Assembly: GCA_030603665.1 (NCBI GenBank)
Contig: JAUVXJ010000019.1
Coordinates: 1-58,696 of the forward strand
Direction of reading: 5' to 3'
From: Chloroflexota bacterium
GTDB taxonomy: Bacteria; Chloroflexota; Anaerolineae; UBA7937; B3-Chlor
Length of the DNA: 58,696 nucleotides
Made by a program: the position numbers and the translations under genes. Every line of letters begins with the position of its first letter. The first letter of the stretch is position 1. Positions 48,426-56,615 of this stretch are shown here, in pieces. The notes under the pieces were generated by a model that was given only the letters and a program-made list of their open reading frames with translations, made no database searches and was not told the DNA's origin.

Positions 48426-49592
48426 GTGTTGAGGAAGGCGATCTTCATATCTATTGCCATCTTGTCGGTGGCCGCTGTGACGGTGGGCGCACTGTACTGG
48501 CGGCAGCTCGGCCGCACGGGAACAGCTGCCCTCTTCGTGGAGGAGGGGGAAGCCACTGTCAGGCGTGGAATCCGCACCCTTCACCTGGCATCCGCCCAGG
48601 CTTACGAGGTCAGAAGCGGCGATCAGATCCGCACGGTGGCAGACTCCCGTGCTCTTCTAGTCGTCTCGCCCGCCACTTCTGTGGTCTTGCAGTCGGAGTG
48701 CGAGGTTCTCGTGCGGGTCCTGTCATGGGAGGAGGCTGGCTCATCCGTAGCGGAACTTCAGTTGGGGGCCGGTGAGACGTTGCACCAGGTGCGCCAGTCG
48801 CCTGACCCTGGGAGCCGGTACGAGGTACACACCCCAGCGGCAGCCGTAAGACTGTCAGCGGGCCAGCATCGCGTCCTGGTCTCCGACGACGGAGCAACCA
48901 GGGTTGAGGTCTTGGAGGGGGTGGCCAGCGTCACTGCTCAGGACACCGAGGTGGAGATATGGCCGGGAGAGTATAGCTCCATCCCCGTAGGGCGGGCGCC
49001 GTCGGTCCCGCAACCCGTTGTTGCCCGCCTCGTCTTTGTATCGGAGAGAACGGGCAATCCCGACATCTGGTTGTTGAACGAGGAAGGGCGTGAAGCTCAG
49101 TTGACTCACCATGCGGCGGTGGACCAGGCGCCGGTCTGGTCGCCGGACGGGACGCGCATCGCCTTCGAGAGCAGGCGCGATGGCAACAGCGAGATCTACG
49201 TGATGGATGCCGACGGGTCGAACCAGGTCAATCTCACTCGCCACGCGGGACACGATCACGCTCCCGCCTGGTCTGCCGACGGCACTCTGATCGCCTTCGA
49301 GTCGCTTCGTGATGGTCCACGCCAAGTGTATGTCATGAAGGCCGACGGTACTGAAGGGGCCAGGCTTACGAACGGGCCAGGGCTCAGCGTGGCCCCTCAC
49401 TGGGAAATCGGTGGTTCCGAGATCGTCTTCAGCAGGATCGAGGATGACTCCAACAGCGACGGCGCGTTGGATCTGCGGGACATGTCTGCTCTCTTCTCCG
49501 TGCCACCTACGGGCGGCATGGAGATGATCTGGCATACGCGGTTCGTCTTCGACGAGAGGGTCTTCCCTTGGGCTCGTCGGCCCGTGGGATAG
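48426..49592 (+). CDS. membrane-anchored FecR-like domain plus PD40/TolB-type propeller protein
   Basis: 388 residues, GTG start. One N-terminal helix (LRKAIFISIAILSVAAVTVG) is not followed by a lipobox, so it is a signal anchor. Residues ~35-190 resemble a FecR domain: EGEATVRRGIRTL, then VRSGDQIRTVADSRALLVVS and VEVLEGVASVTAQ. From ~200, PD40/TolB blades appear: LVFVSERTGNPDIWLLN, APVWSPDGTRIAFESRRDGN, EIYVMDADGSNQVNLT, APAWSADGTLIAFES. FecR domains usually sense surface states or bind peptidoglycan/exopolymer, and PD40 propellers bind protein partners. An extracytoplasmic sensor or scaffold role is inferred. No sigma factor lies next to it. The promoter sits almost on the start codon. Confidence 0.8.
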   Translation: MLRKAIFISIAILSVAAVTVGALYWRQLGRTGTAALFVEEGEATVRRGIRTLHLASAQAYEVRSGDQIRTVADSRALLVVSPATSVVLQSECEVLVRVLSWEEAGSSVAELQLGAGETLHQVRQSPDPGSRYEVHTPAAAVRLSAGQHRVLVSDDGATRVEVLEGVASVTAQDTEVEIWPGEYSSIPVGRAPSVPQPVVARLVFVSERTGNPDIWLLNEEGREAQLTHHAAVDQAPVWSPDGTRIAFESRRDGNSEIYVMDADGSNQVNLTRHAGHDHAPAWSADGTLIAFESLRDGPRQVYVMKADGTEGARLTNGPGLSVAPHWEIGGSEIVFSRIEDDSNSDGALDLRDMSALFSVPPTGGMEMIWHTRFVFDERVFPWARRPVG

Positions 49593-49778
49593 TGGTTGGC
49601 TCGCGCAACGGCTGGGGACGCTTTCGGCAGAATGTGGCGGCAGAGAGCGGCGAGGACGGGCCTCCAGTCCTTTCGCTGGAATAGCTCGGCGCCCGGATAG
49701 CGGTTCGCGAGAGCAGCGAGGTTGAGGCGGTGTACTGAGGCGGTCCGGTCTCAGATCAAATGAGGGTGGGAGCTGATC

Positions 49779-50747
49779 ATGACGGATGACGAACGAAGAG
49801 AACTGAGAGATAAGATCGCGGAACGCCTGGATTCGTGCAATGGCGATACCCTGGTGCGGATCTCGGAGTTGCTGGACCCCGCAGAGGGCGGAGAGGTGGA
49901 GGTACCCGTCCTCTTCCCCGACGGCATCAGCCGAGGGCAGTTCATCGCCGGTGTGGCGGCCGGAGGAGCCGCTCTTGTCTCCACAAACCTGGCTACCGGC
50001 TTGGTGGCAGGCTCTCTGGGAACGAAGGCGGGCCAAGCGACGGCGCAGATGGAAGCCGAGGTCGAACTGCTCAAGCTGAGGGGACTGGTCACACTCTATG
50101 AGAACCTGGAGCAGGTGGGCCTGGACGCGCTTCTCAGCACCGGTCTCGTTCTCGTTTCTGTGTCACTGCAGGGCCTTGAGAGTGGCATCACGATCCTGGA
50201 GAGCGGGGTTCGGGTTGTGGATGCAGGCGTGACTGCGTTCGAGCTCTCTTTCCCCACGATTCGCAGAGGGTTGATTGCTGTGGAGAACCTCTTCTCGGGC
50301 TTGGAGGCCCGGCTGGCGCGACTCGAGGAGTTGATGGGTGAGGTTCAGGAAATGGTCAGTCCCTTGAGTGACGCTGTGGGCAGTTTCTTCAGCTCGATCG
50401 TGGAGCGCATCCCACGTGTGGGGCCTGCGATGCTGGATGCCCTGGATCGGATATCGGACCTGGTGGGGTCCTTGCCGGATGCCGTCGGTGAGGTGAGACG
50501 CAGACTGTTAGAACCCTTGCGTGAGGAGTGGTTCACCGACGATGACGAGAGCGGCCTGAAAGGGAAGTTGCTGAACCCTCTTCAAGAGGGGCTGCTGGAG
50601 CCCCTGGAGAGCTTCCTCAGCGACTTGGCAGACGCCGTGGACACCTGGCAGCAGCAGTTGCTCGCTCCCGCGGAGCAGGCCCTGACCGAGCGCGAGATCA
50701 TCAGAGAGCAGATTGTTGACTACAAGGAGCGGGAGGGCATCGCGTGA
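49779..50747 (+). CDS. unknown protein overlapping the PBP gene
   Basis: 322 residues from ATG 49779 with GGGAG upstream. Residues 1-50 are hydrophilic (MTDDERRELRDKIAERLDSC). Residues ~52-85 are weakly hydrophobic and glycine/alanine-rich (GQFIAGVAAGGAALVSTNLA), and resemble a membrane segment or an atypical internal signal. After that come amphipathic helices (QMEAEVELLKLRGLVTLYEN, GLEARLARLEELMGEVQEMV) suggesting coiled-coil or phage-tape-like character. No family was recognised. Its stop overlaps the PBP start (GTGA, 4 bp), so the two are translationally coupled and probably act in the same envelope process (inference). Confidence 0.7.
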   Translation: MTDDERRELRDKIAERLDSCNGDTLVRISELLDPAEGGEVEVPVLFPDGISRGQFIAGVAAGGAALVSTNLATGLVAGSLGTKAGQATAQMEAEVELLKLRGLVTLYENLEQVGLDALLSTGLVLVSVSLQGLESGITILESGVRVVDAGVTAFELSFPTIRRGLIAVENLFSGLEARLARLEELMGEVQEMVSPLSDAVGSFFSSIVERIPRVGPAMLDALDRISDLVGSLPDAVGEVRRRLLEPLREEWFTDDDESGLKGKLLNPLQEGLLEPLESFLSDLADAVDTWQQQLLAPAEQALTEREIIREQIVDYKEREGIA

Positions 50748-52873
50748 GCAGGCGCATTCCACTCCTGATTCTGGTTGCGGTCTTGACTCTGGTCACGGCC
50801 TGCGAGGGCCCGCTCAACGGCCGTGGAACGCCCACCCCTGAGACCTCTCAGCTTCCTGCTCTGCCCACGGTGGAGGCCTACTTCCAAGCCTGGGGAGAGG
50901 AAGAGTATGAGGCGATGTACGCGCTGTTGACGTCCTCAGCTCAACAGGAGATCACCGAGGAGGAGTTCGTCTGGTTCCATCAGTCGATCATGGAGGAGGC
51001 GACGGTTATCTCTCATCGGTTCACGGTGGGGAACCTCGTGGAGGGAGAAGGGGAGGCGCAGGCTGATTTCATCCTGACTCTGGATACCATTCTGCTGGGC
51101 AGCCCTCAGATCCCCAACCAGCTAAGGCTGGTGTGGGAGGATGCTGGCTGGAGAGTCGATTGGTCGCCCCAGGTCATGTTTCCCTCCATGAGCGCGGATA
51201 GCCTGGTCTACCTGCATCGCCTCACCTCGGCGCGAGCCAACATCTATGACCGGAACGGTCGGCCCCTGGCAATTGAGGGGTCGGTGGTCACTGTGGGGGT
51301 GGTGCCCAAGGATATCGAGGATGAGAACCGCCTGCTGGCCGAGCTGAGCCGCATCCTGAGTATGAACTGGGACGAGATACAGTCTCTGTACGCAGCTGAG
51401 GGCATCCAGCCGCACTGGTTCGTGCCCATCGCCGATCTATCATTCGAAGAGAGTCTCGCCCATGCCGATACGCTGAACTCCCTGCCAGGGGTGATGCTGC
51501 GGGAGACGCCGATCCGCACCTACCCTGAGGGCGATCTCGCTGCTCATGTGTTGGGATACATGGGCGAGATAAGCCGGGAAGAGTTGGCCACGTTGGAGTC
51601 ACAAGGATACGTGGAAGGCGACGCTATCGGCAAGGCGGGGGTGGAGCGGTGGGGCGAGACCTACCTCGCCGGACGACGGGGAGGGATTCTCAGCGTCGTC
51701 ACCCCTGAGGGAGAGTTGGTGGACACCATTGCAGAATACCCGGCGACGCAGAGCAGAAGCATCTATACCACCCTTGACGTTGAGTTGCAGAGGGTCGCTG
51801 AGGAGGCGCTCGGTGAGCATCTGGGAGCGGTGGTCGCTATAGACCCGAGTAGTGGCGAGATTCTGGCCCTGGCCACCAATCCGCGATACGACTCCAACCT
51901 GTTGACCTGGGGCAGGTTCGACCAGGCCGCCTGGGCCACCTTAGTCTCCGATGCGGCACGCCCCCTGCTCAATCGAGCCACACAAGGACTGTACCCCGTG
52001 GGCTCCGTATTCAAGGCGGTGACCGCCGCCGCCGCCTTGGAGGGGGCGGGATACTCTTCTCAGACCACGGTTGATTGCACGGGCTCCTGGGCCGGCCTTG
52101 GTCCCGGATGGGTGAAGTTGGATTGGCTGAAGACGGGGCACGGCCCCATGGCTTTTCGTTCTGCCATCATCCGCTCCTGCGATGTATTCTTCTGGGAGAT
52201 GGGCCTGCGCCTGAACAGCGTTGATGAGAACCTGCTTCCGACGTATTCGCACTATTTCGGTTTCGGCGAGCTGACTGGGCTGGATGCGGTAGACGAAAGC
52301 GAGGGACTGGTCCCGGATCCGGAGTGGAAGGAGGAGTCCTTCACAGGCGAGGGCAACCCCTTCTGGGTTCCGGGCGATGCCGTGAATTTGGCCGTGGGCC
52401 AGGGGGACCTGCTGGCAACCCCGCTGCAGGTCGCCAACATGATCTCTGCCTTCGCCAATGGCGGCATCCTGTATCGGCCGCACCTGGTGATGCGCATCTC
52501 CGGTACACCGCAGGAGGAGGAAGTGATCTCCACCCCGGCAGAGCGGGGACGATTGCCCGTGTCAGAGGCTAACCTGCAGGTCATTCGAGATGGTCTAGAT
52601 GGGGTGACCAGCGACCCTGGAGGCACGGCCGTGCGCGCGTTCGAAGGCGCGACCTTCACCTCCGCCGGCAAGACCGGAACGGCCGAGACCCCGGAGGAGA
52701 AGCCTCACGCCTGGTTCGCCGGATACGCTCCGTACGAGGACCCTCAGATCGCCGTCGCCGTGGTGGTGGAAAACAGTGGCGAGGGCTCGGTGTTCGCCGC
52801 GCCCATCTGTCGCCAGGTGATGGAAGCCTTCTTCTACGGTCCTCCTCCGCCGGAGTCACCGGAGGAGGAATAG
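50744..52873 (+). CDS. MecA-type penicillin-binding transpeptidase, lipoprotein form
   Basis: 709 residues, GTG start within the preceding stop. Instead of a transmembrane anchor it has a signal peptide with a lipobox (LTLVTAC). Domains: an NTF2-like MecA_N domain (~35-150, LPTVEAYFQAWGEEEYEAMY), a PBP dimerisation region (~160-330, TSARANIYDRNGRPLAIEGS) and the transpeptidase (~340-700). Active-site motifs are SVFK in YPVGSVFKAVTAAAALE, SCD in IIRSCDVFFWEMG, and KTG in SAGKTGTAETPEEKP. The three motifs are correctly ordered and spaced, so it should crosslink peptidoglycan. MecA-like PBPs can have low beta-lactam affinity, but that cannot be read from sequence alone. Confidence 0.92.
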   Translation: MSRRIPLLILVAVLTLVTACEGPLNGRGTPTPETSQLPALPTVEAYFQAWGEEEYEAMYALLTSSAQQEITEEEFVWFHQSIMEEATVISHRFTVGNLVEGEGEAQADFILTLDTILLGSPQIPNQLRLVWEDAGWRVDWSPQVMFPSMSADSLVYLHRLTSARANIYDRNGRPLAIEGSVVTVGVVPKDIEDENRLLAELSRILSMNWDEIQSLYAAEGIQPHWFVPIADLSFEESLAHADTLNSLPGVMLRETPIRTYPEGDLAAHVLGYMGEISREELATLESQGYVEGDAIGKAGVERWGETYLAGRRGGILSVVTPEGELVDTIAEYPATQSRSIYTTLDVELQRVAEEALGEHLGAVVAIDPSSGEILALATNPRYDSNLLTWGRFDQAAWATLVSDAARPLLNRATQGLYPVGSVFKAVTAAAALEGAGYSSQTTVDCTGSWAGLGPGWVKLDWLKTGHGPMAFRSAIIRSCDVFFWEMGLRLNSVDENLLPTYSHYFGFGELTGLDAVDESEGLVPDPEWKEESFTGEGNPFWVPGDAVNLAVGQGDLLATPLQVANMISAFANGGILYRPHLVMRISGTPQEEEVISTPAERGRLPVSEANLQVIRDGLDGVTSDPGGTAVRAFEGATFTSAGKTGTAETPEEKPHAWFAGYAPYEDPQIAVAVVVENSGEGSVFAAPICRQVMEAFFYGPPPPESPEEE

Positions 52874-52932
52874 ACCTGCTTCGCCTGGTCTCCCTGGCGA
52901 GGGCAATCGGGCGACCCAGAGCCAATCGATGG

Positions 52933-53457
52933 TCAGATGTTCCGGTGGTACTCTATTTTCGCTCCGTAGACGTTGATGCCCGGTCCGTCGATCTCCAACC
53001 ACAGATAGACGCCTTGACTGGGCCACACCACGGGGAAGTTGATGCCGCTATCCACGAATTCGCCCACGTCAACGGTCGTGCCGCCGGTGAAGATGTATCC
53101 CATCTCTTGCTCGAACCCCTGGTCGGGTCGGGTGCGGAACAGCTTCAAACGCGCGTCTTTGGCCCCGTTGTTGTCCCAGGCGTAGAGAGTTAGCGACTCC
53201 ACCGTTACCGACGGCAGGCAGGGGAAGACCACAGGCGCAGTGAACCAGCCGACGCTGGAGTCCATGCGTATGTACCCGCCATCGTTGTGCCAGTCCAGGC
53301 CGTCCTCATAGGGAATGAAGAACCCCGCGGGTATGGTCACCCTTCTGGTGATGTCCTGTTCACTAGGTCTGCCATTGGGCCCAGCCCAGACCAAGCCAGT
53401 CATGGCGACGACAACCACCATTCCCACCGCGAGTGCGGTCCAAGCCTTCTTTTTCAT
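52933..53457 (-). CDS. small exported protein of unknown function
   Basis: 174 residues from ATG 53457 with GGGGAGG upstream. The signal peptide is MKKKAWTALAVGMVVVVAMT, cleavage near VWAGP. The mature part is beta-rich: VTIPAGFFIPYEDGLDWHND, VTVESLTLYAWDNNGAKDAR, and near the end GVYLWLEIDGPGINVYGAKI. This looks like a single carbohydrate-binding-type beta-sandwich, but no family was recognised. It converges on the PBP gene, 59 bp from its stop. Confidence 0.75.
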   Translation of the reverse strand: MKKKAWTALAVGMVVVVAMTGLVWAGPNGRPSEQDITRRVTIPAGFFIPYEDGLDWHNDGGYIRMDSSVGWFTAPVVFPCLPSVTVESLTLYAWDNNGAKDARLKLFRTRPDQGFEQEMGYIFTGGTTVDVGEFVDSGINFPVVWPSQGVYLWLEIDGPGINVYGAKIEYHRNI

Positions 53458-53520
53458 CCTTACCTCCCCTCTTCCATGTATGGTACAGTAGGATCACTGC
53501 ATCTCTCAAGCGCTACGTGG

Positions 53521-53549
53521 ACTCTATCGGAGATCTTGCTTTGCGTCAA
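53521..53549 (-). promoter_or_regulatory. promoter TTGACG-17-TAGAGT for the small exported protein
   Basis: On the minus strand the -35 TTGACG (5/6) is at 53549-53544 and the -10 TAGAGT (4/6) at 53526-53521. The leader is about 58 nt. The rest of 53458-53785 shows no gene. Confidence 0.55.
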
Positions 53550-53785
53550 GTGTTCAGGAGGCATTGGCTGCGCTAGTGCAGTTTGACTGTGGCCAGCCTT
53601 TGACCGCCGCCAGGAAGTGGAGTAACATCCTATTTGGGCGGCCTTTGCTCCTCTAGCAGCATTGAACCATATTGAGTCTTGGGCCTTTCCAATAGCTGTT
53701 TTCTAGCAACTCAGGGCCGTTTGACGGCAGTCACGTTGGAGGACGCTTGCTTTAGAGTGGGACTTGCACGATCCAGTAGGAGAGA

Positions 53786-54883
53786 ATGCGCCTAGAGATC
53801 GGTATTGTCGGCTTGCCCAACGTGGGCAAGTCCACCTTGTTCAATGCCCTCACTCTGGCCGGGGCGGAGGTGGCTTCCTACCCGTTCACCACCATCGAGC
53901 CCAACGTTGGCGTGGTGCCCGTAGCTGACGAACGGCTCGAGAAGATCGCCTCTCTGGTGAAGCCGGAGAAGGTCACTCCCACCACTATCAGGTTCGTCGA
54001 CATCGCGGGCCTGGTGAAGGGCGCCAGCTACGGCGAGGGGCTGGGGAATCAGTTCCTCGGAAACATCCGAAATGTTGATGCCGTGGCCATGGTGGTGAGG
54101 TGTTTCCGGGCACCGGACATCCCGCATGCCACCGAGGATCTGGATCCCGGCGCGGACATCGAAGTGATCAACCTTGAGCTGGCTTTGGTGGACCTTGGAA
54201 CGGTGGAGAACCGCCTGGAGAAGGTGAGGACCGCCAGCAAGGGAAGGGCCAAGGAGTACGAGGCCGAGTTGCGCTTGCTTCAGCGCCTTCAGGAGGTGCT
54301 GAGCCGGGGTGGAAGGGCTGAGGAGGTGCCTCCGCAGGCGGATGAGGCAGGAATCTTGGCAGGCTACGGTCTCCTCACGGCCAAACCCCAGCTCTACATC
54401 GCCAACGTCGATGAAGAGGCTCTCTCCGATGGCGATGGTCTGGTTCGCGAGGTGGAGAAGGCGGCGTCGATCGCCGGTGTCGAGGTGGTCAGGATCTGCG
54501 CTCAGCTGGAGGCGGATCTGGCGGACTGGCCCGCCGACGAAGCCGAGGCCTATCGCGCCGAACTGGGTCTTGAGAAGTCTGCGCTGGAGCAAGTGATCTC
54601 CGCCGGCTATCGGCTGCTGAACCTGGTCACTTTCTTCACGGCGACGGGCCGTCGCGAGGTCCGAGCCTGGACAGTGGTCGAGGGCACGTCTGCCTGGGAG
54701 GCGGCGGGCAAGATCCACACTGATATGCAGAAAGGTTTCATCCGTGCCGAGGTCGTTCCCAACGCCGAACTCGTCGCCGCGGGCTCCTTTGTGGCGGTGC
54801 GTGAGAAGGGTTCGATGCGCCTCGAGGGTCGTGACTACGTGATAGAGGAAGGAGACGTAGTACATTTCCGCTTCAATGTGTAG
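53786..54883 (+). CDS. ychF: YchF/OLA1-type P-loop ATPase
   Basis: 365 residues, the family's usual length. It begins MRLEIGIVGLPNVGKSTLFN (G1), then PFTTIEPNVGVV (switch I region) and RFVDIAGLVKGASYGEGLGN (G3). The G4 position is degenerate as in YchF, which prefers ATP to GTP: the family NxxE is read here as NVDEEAL. A helical coiled-coil insert covers ~125-185, and the C-terminal TGS domain runs from NLVTFFTATGRREVRAWTV to RDYVIEEGDVVHFRFNV. YchF binds the ribosome and is tied to stress and redox responses. AGGAGA precedes the ATG. It is transcribed alone. Confidence 0.96.
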   Translation: MRLEIGIVGLPNVGKSTLFNALTLAGAEVASYPFTTIEPNVGVVPVADERLEKIASLVKPEKVTPTTIRFVDIAGLVKGASYGEGLGNQFLGNIRNVDAVAMVVRCFRAPDIPHATEDLDPGADIEVINLELALVDLGTVENRLEKVRTASKGRAKEYEAELRLLQRLQEVLSRGGRAEEVPPQADEAGILAGYGLLTAKPQLYIANVDEEALSDGDGLVREVEKAASIAGVEVVRICAQLEADLADWPADEAEAYRAELGLEKSALEQVISAGYRLLNLVTFFTATGRREVRAWTVVEGTSAWEAAGKIHTDMQKGFIRAEVVPNAELVAAGSFVAVREKGSMRLEGRDYVIEEGDVVHFRFNV

Positions 54884-54939
54884 GCTGTACGGAGGTTTCT
54901 ACGAGCGAAAGCGCAAGGCTCTGTAGCGGCGGTAGGCCG

Positions 54940-54969
54940 TTGGTGACCGATCTTCTTTGGTGTTACAAT
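54940..54969 (+). promoter_or_regulatory. weak promoter TTGGTG-18-TACAAT
   Basis: -10 TACAAT at 54964-54969 and -35 TTGGTG at 54940-54945 (3/6). It would serve the lipoprotein gene at 55028. Confidence 0.4.
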
Positions 54970-55027
54970 GGAGCACCAAGTGGCCAGATACTGAATGGCC
55001 TGCAAAACGTCGAGTGGGTAACGATCT

Positions 55028-56173
55028 ATGATGGCTCACCGTAAGTGGCTGTACATGGTTGTATTGCTTCTGGTTGGAGGCGCGCTGGCCTGCGTGGGAG
55101 GTCCGCAGAAGCCCTCTGTGGAGATCCTCGCCCCGCCCACTGGTTCCCAGGTCGCACTGGGCGAACTGGTGGAGATCGAGTACCGGGCCAGCGATGCCAA
55201 TGCCGTCGTTCGGGTGGATCTCGAGGTTGCGGGGCAGGTGGTGGACTCGCAGAATAGCCCAGTTCCCGAAGGTCAGCCTACCATGACCGGGATCCTGACC
55301 TGGGGGGCCAACGATCCAGGCAGCTATACGTTGATCGTCTACGCCTACAATGCCGATCGGACGGCGAGCGATCCCGTTGGGGTCAACATCACCGTCGGGG
55401 AGAAGGGCGCCGTTCCAGGCTCAACGGTGACCATCAGCCTGATCATGCCTGGTGCCACGAGGACCGCAGGCGGCACACAGACGGTTCCGTCCGCGGACGC
55501 AACGGCGACCACGACACGCCCTGCGTCCTCACCGGCTGCAAGTGCGACTCGCCCTCCCGTAGCGCCTACGCCTACTACACCCCCGCCTCCCCCCACGGCC
55601 ACGCAACCTCCGCCACCTCCAACTGCGACAACCGAATTGGCGAACTTGTGGGTGGAGAACTACACGTCGGTGGACATCTGTGAGGTGTACTTCTCGTTCC
55701 CCTCTGAGGACTGGAGACCGAATAGACTGCTGGGTGGAGCCAGGATCTATGCTGGGCAGAGCGCTTTGTGGACGATTCCTCCGGGCAACTACGACCTGTG
55801 GGCGCTGGACTGTGCGGGAAATGGCCTGGTCGTGATTTCGAACCAGCCTATCTATGGGGATTGGGTCTGGGAGATCTATCCGCCGCTTCCGCCGCCGCCT
55901 CCGCCAGCTGAACCAATAACCCTGGCGGTCCATAACTACTGCAGCGAGGCCATCGGGGAGCTATACATTTACCAACCCTCAGATCCGACCAACGGGCCTA
56001 ACCAAATAGAAGGGTATTCGATTCCACTCGGCGGCAGCCAGTTCTTCGGCATTGAGTCTGGGATGTGGGCGGTTGATGCATACGATGTGGGCGGGTACTG
56101 GCTCGATTCGATGCCTCCGATGGAGTTCCCGCCAGGGAACGACCCGATGTGGAATGCCTGCGCCAGTGGCTAG
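55028..56173 (+). CDS. lipoprotein with Ig-like domain, Pro/Thr linker and paired beta domains
   Basis: 381 residues from ATG 55028 (a second ATG at 55031). The lipobox is VGGALAC. Residues ~28-125 form an Ig/CARDB-like domain (VEILAPPTGSQVALGELVEI, YTLIVYAYNADRTASDPVGV). A Thr/Pro/Ala-rich linker of ~70 residues follows, with poly-proline runs. The C-terminal part has two related ~85-residue units: one near NLWVENYTSVDICEVYFSFP, the other near LAVHNYCSEAIGELYIYQPS. Both have a [WA]V[EH]NY..[DE][AI]..[EL]Y pattern, so the unit is probably duplicated. No enzyme motif was seen. A surface-binding role is inferred. Confidence 0.85.
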   Translation: MMAHRKWLYMVVLLLVGGALACVGGPQKPSVEILAPPTGSQVALGELVEIEYRASDANAVVRVDLEVAGQVVDSQNSPVPEGQPTMTGILTWGANDPGSYTLIVYAYNADRTASDPVGVNITVGEKGAVPGSTVTISLIMPGATRTAGGTQTVPSADATATTTRPASSPAASATRPPVAPTPTTPPPPPTATQPPPPPTATTELANLWVENYTSVDICEVYFSFPSEDWRPNRLLGGARIYAGQSALWTIPPGNYDLWALDCAGNGLVVISNQPIYGDWVWEIYPPLPPPPPPAEPITLAVHNYCSEAIGELYIYQPSDPTNGPNQIEGYSIPLGGSQFFGIESGMWAVDAYDVGGYWLDSMPPMEFPPGNDPMWNACASG

Positions 56174-56291
56174 AGTGGAGGTTGACTTGCGCTGGTCCAG
56201 GGGGGGCTCCGGGCACACGATAAGCCTCTAGGGAGCTCCTCTGGAGGGCCTTGCGGACAAGGGTTGGACCTCCGCGGCAAGGAGTTGTGGG

Positions 56292-56564
56292 ATGGCGCCG
56301 CCTAGCAGACAAGTGGGTGTGCAGCTGACAGACGAGGAGCACGCTCGTCTGAGGAGCCTTGCTGCGAAGCGTGAGTGCTCTGTTCAAGATCTGGTCCGCC
56401 AGGCGATCAGGCAGGTGTACATGAACGAGCTGGAGACCGACCTCAGCGTGCGGGAGGTCCGTCGGGTGGCTCAGAGAAGTCTTCTGGCCGTCGAGGACGA
56501 GGAGGAGATCGGCATCGGCGGGCCCAAGATCCTGGCGGAAGGAGAGGGAGCGCACCGGGATTAG
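56292..56564 (+). CDS. ribbon-helix-helix (CopG/Arc-like) protein
   Basis: 90 residues, ATG behind AAGGAG. The N-terminal 45 residues match the ribbon-helix-helix fold: strand RQVGVQLTDEEHARLRSLAA, then KRECSVQDLVRQAIRQVY. The remainder is acidic and unstructured-looking. The fold binds operators as dimers and often acts as an antitoxin, but no toxin gene is adjacent. The radical SAM gene starts 51 bp downstream on the same strand, so it may be co-transcribed and regulate it. Confidence 0.75.
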   Translation: MAPPSRQVGVQLTDEEHARLRSLAAKRECSVQDLVRQAIRQVYMNELETDLSVREVRRVAQRSLLAVEDEEEIGIGGPKILAEGEGAHRD

Positions 56565-56615
56565 AGGGTGTCAGCATACTAGTTGGCAGCTCAAGCAGAT
56601 CCTGAGGAGGTTGCT

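Noticed and set aside
48855..50036. 393-residue open frame on the minus strand
   Set aside because: It crosses the end of the FecR/PD40 gene and the start of the next gene, both well supported on the plus strand. No recognisable protein pattern.
53792..54865. 357-residue open frame on the minus strand
   Set aside because: It covers ychF almost exactly on the opposite strand, while the plus strand has the full YchF motif set.
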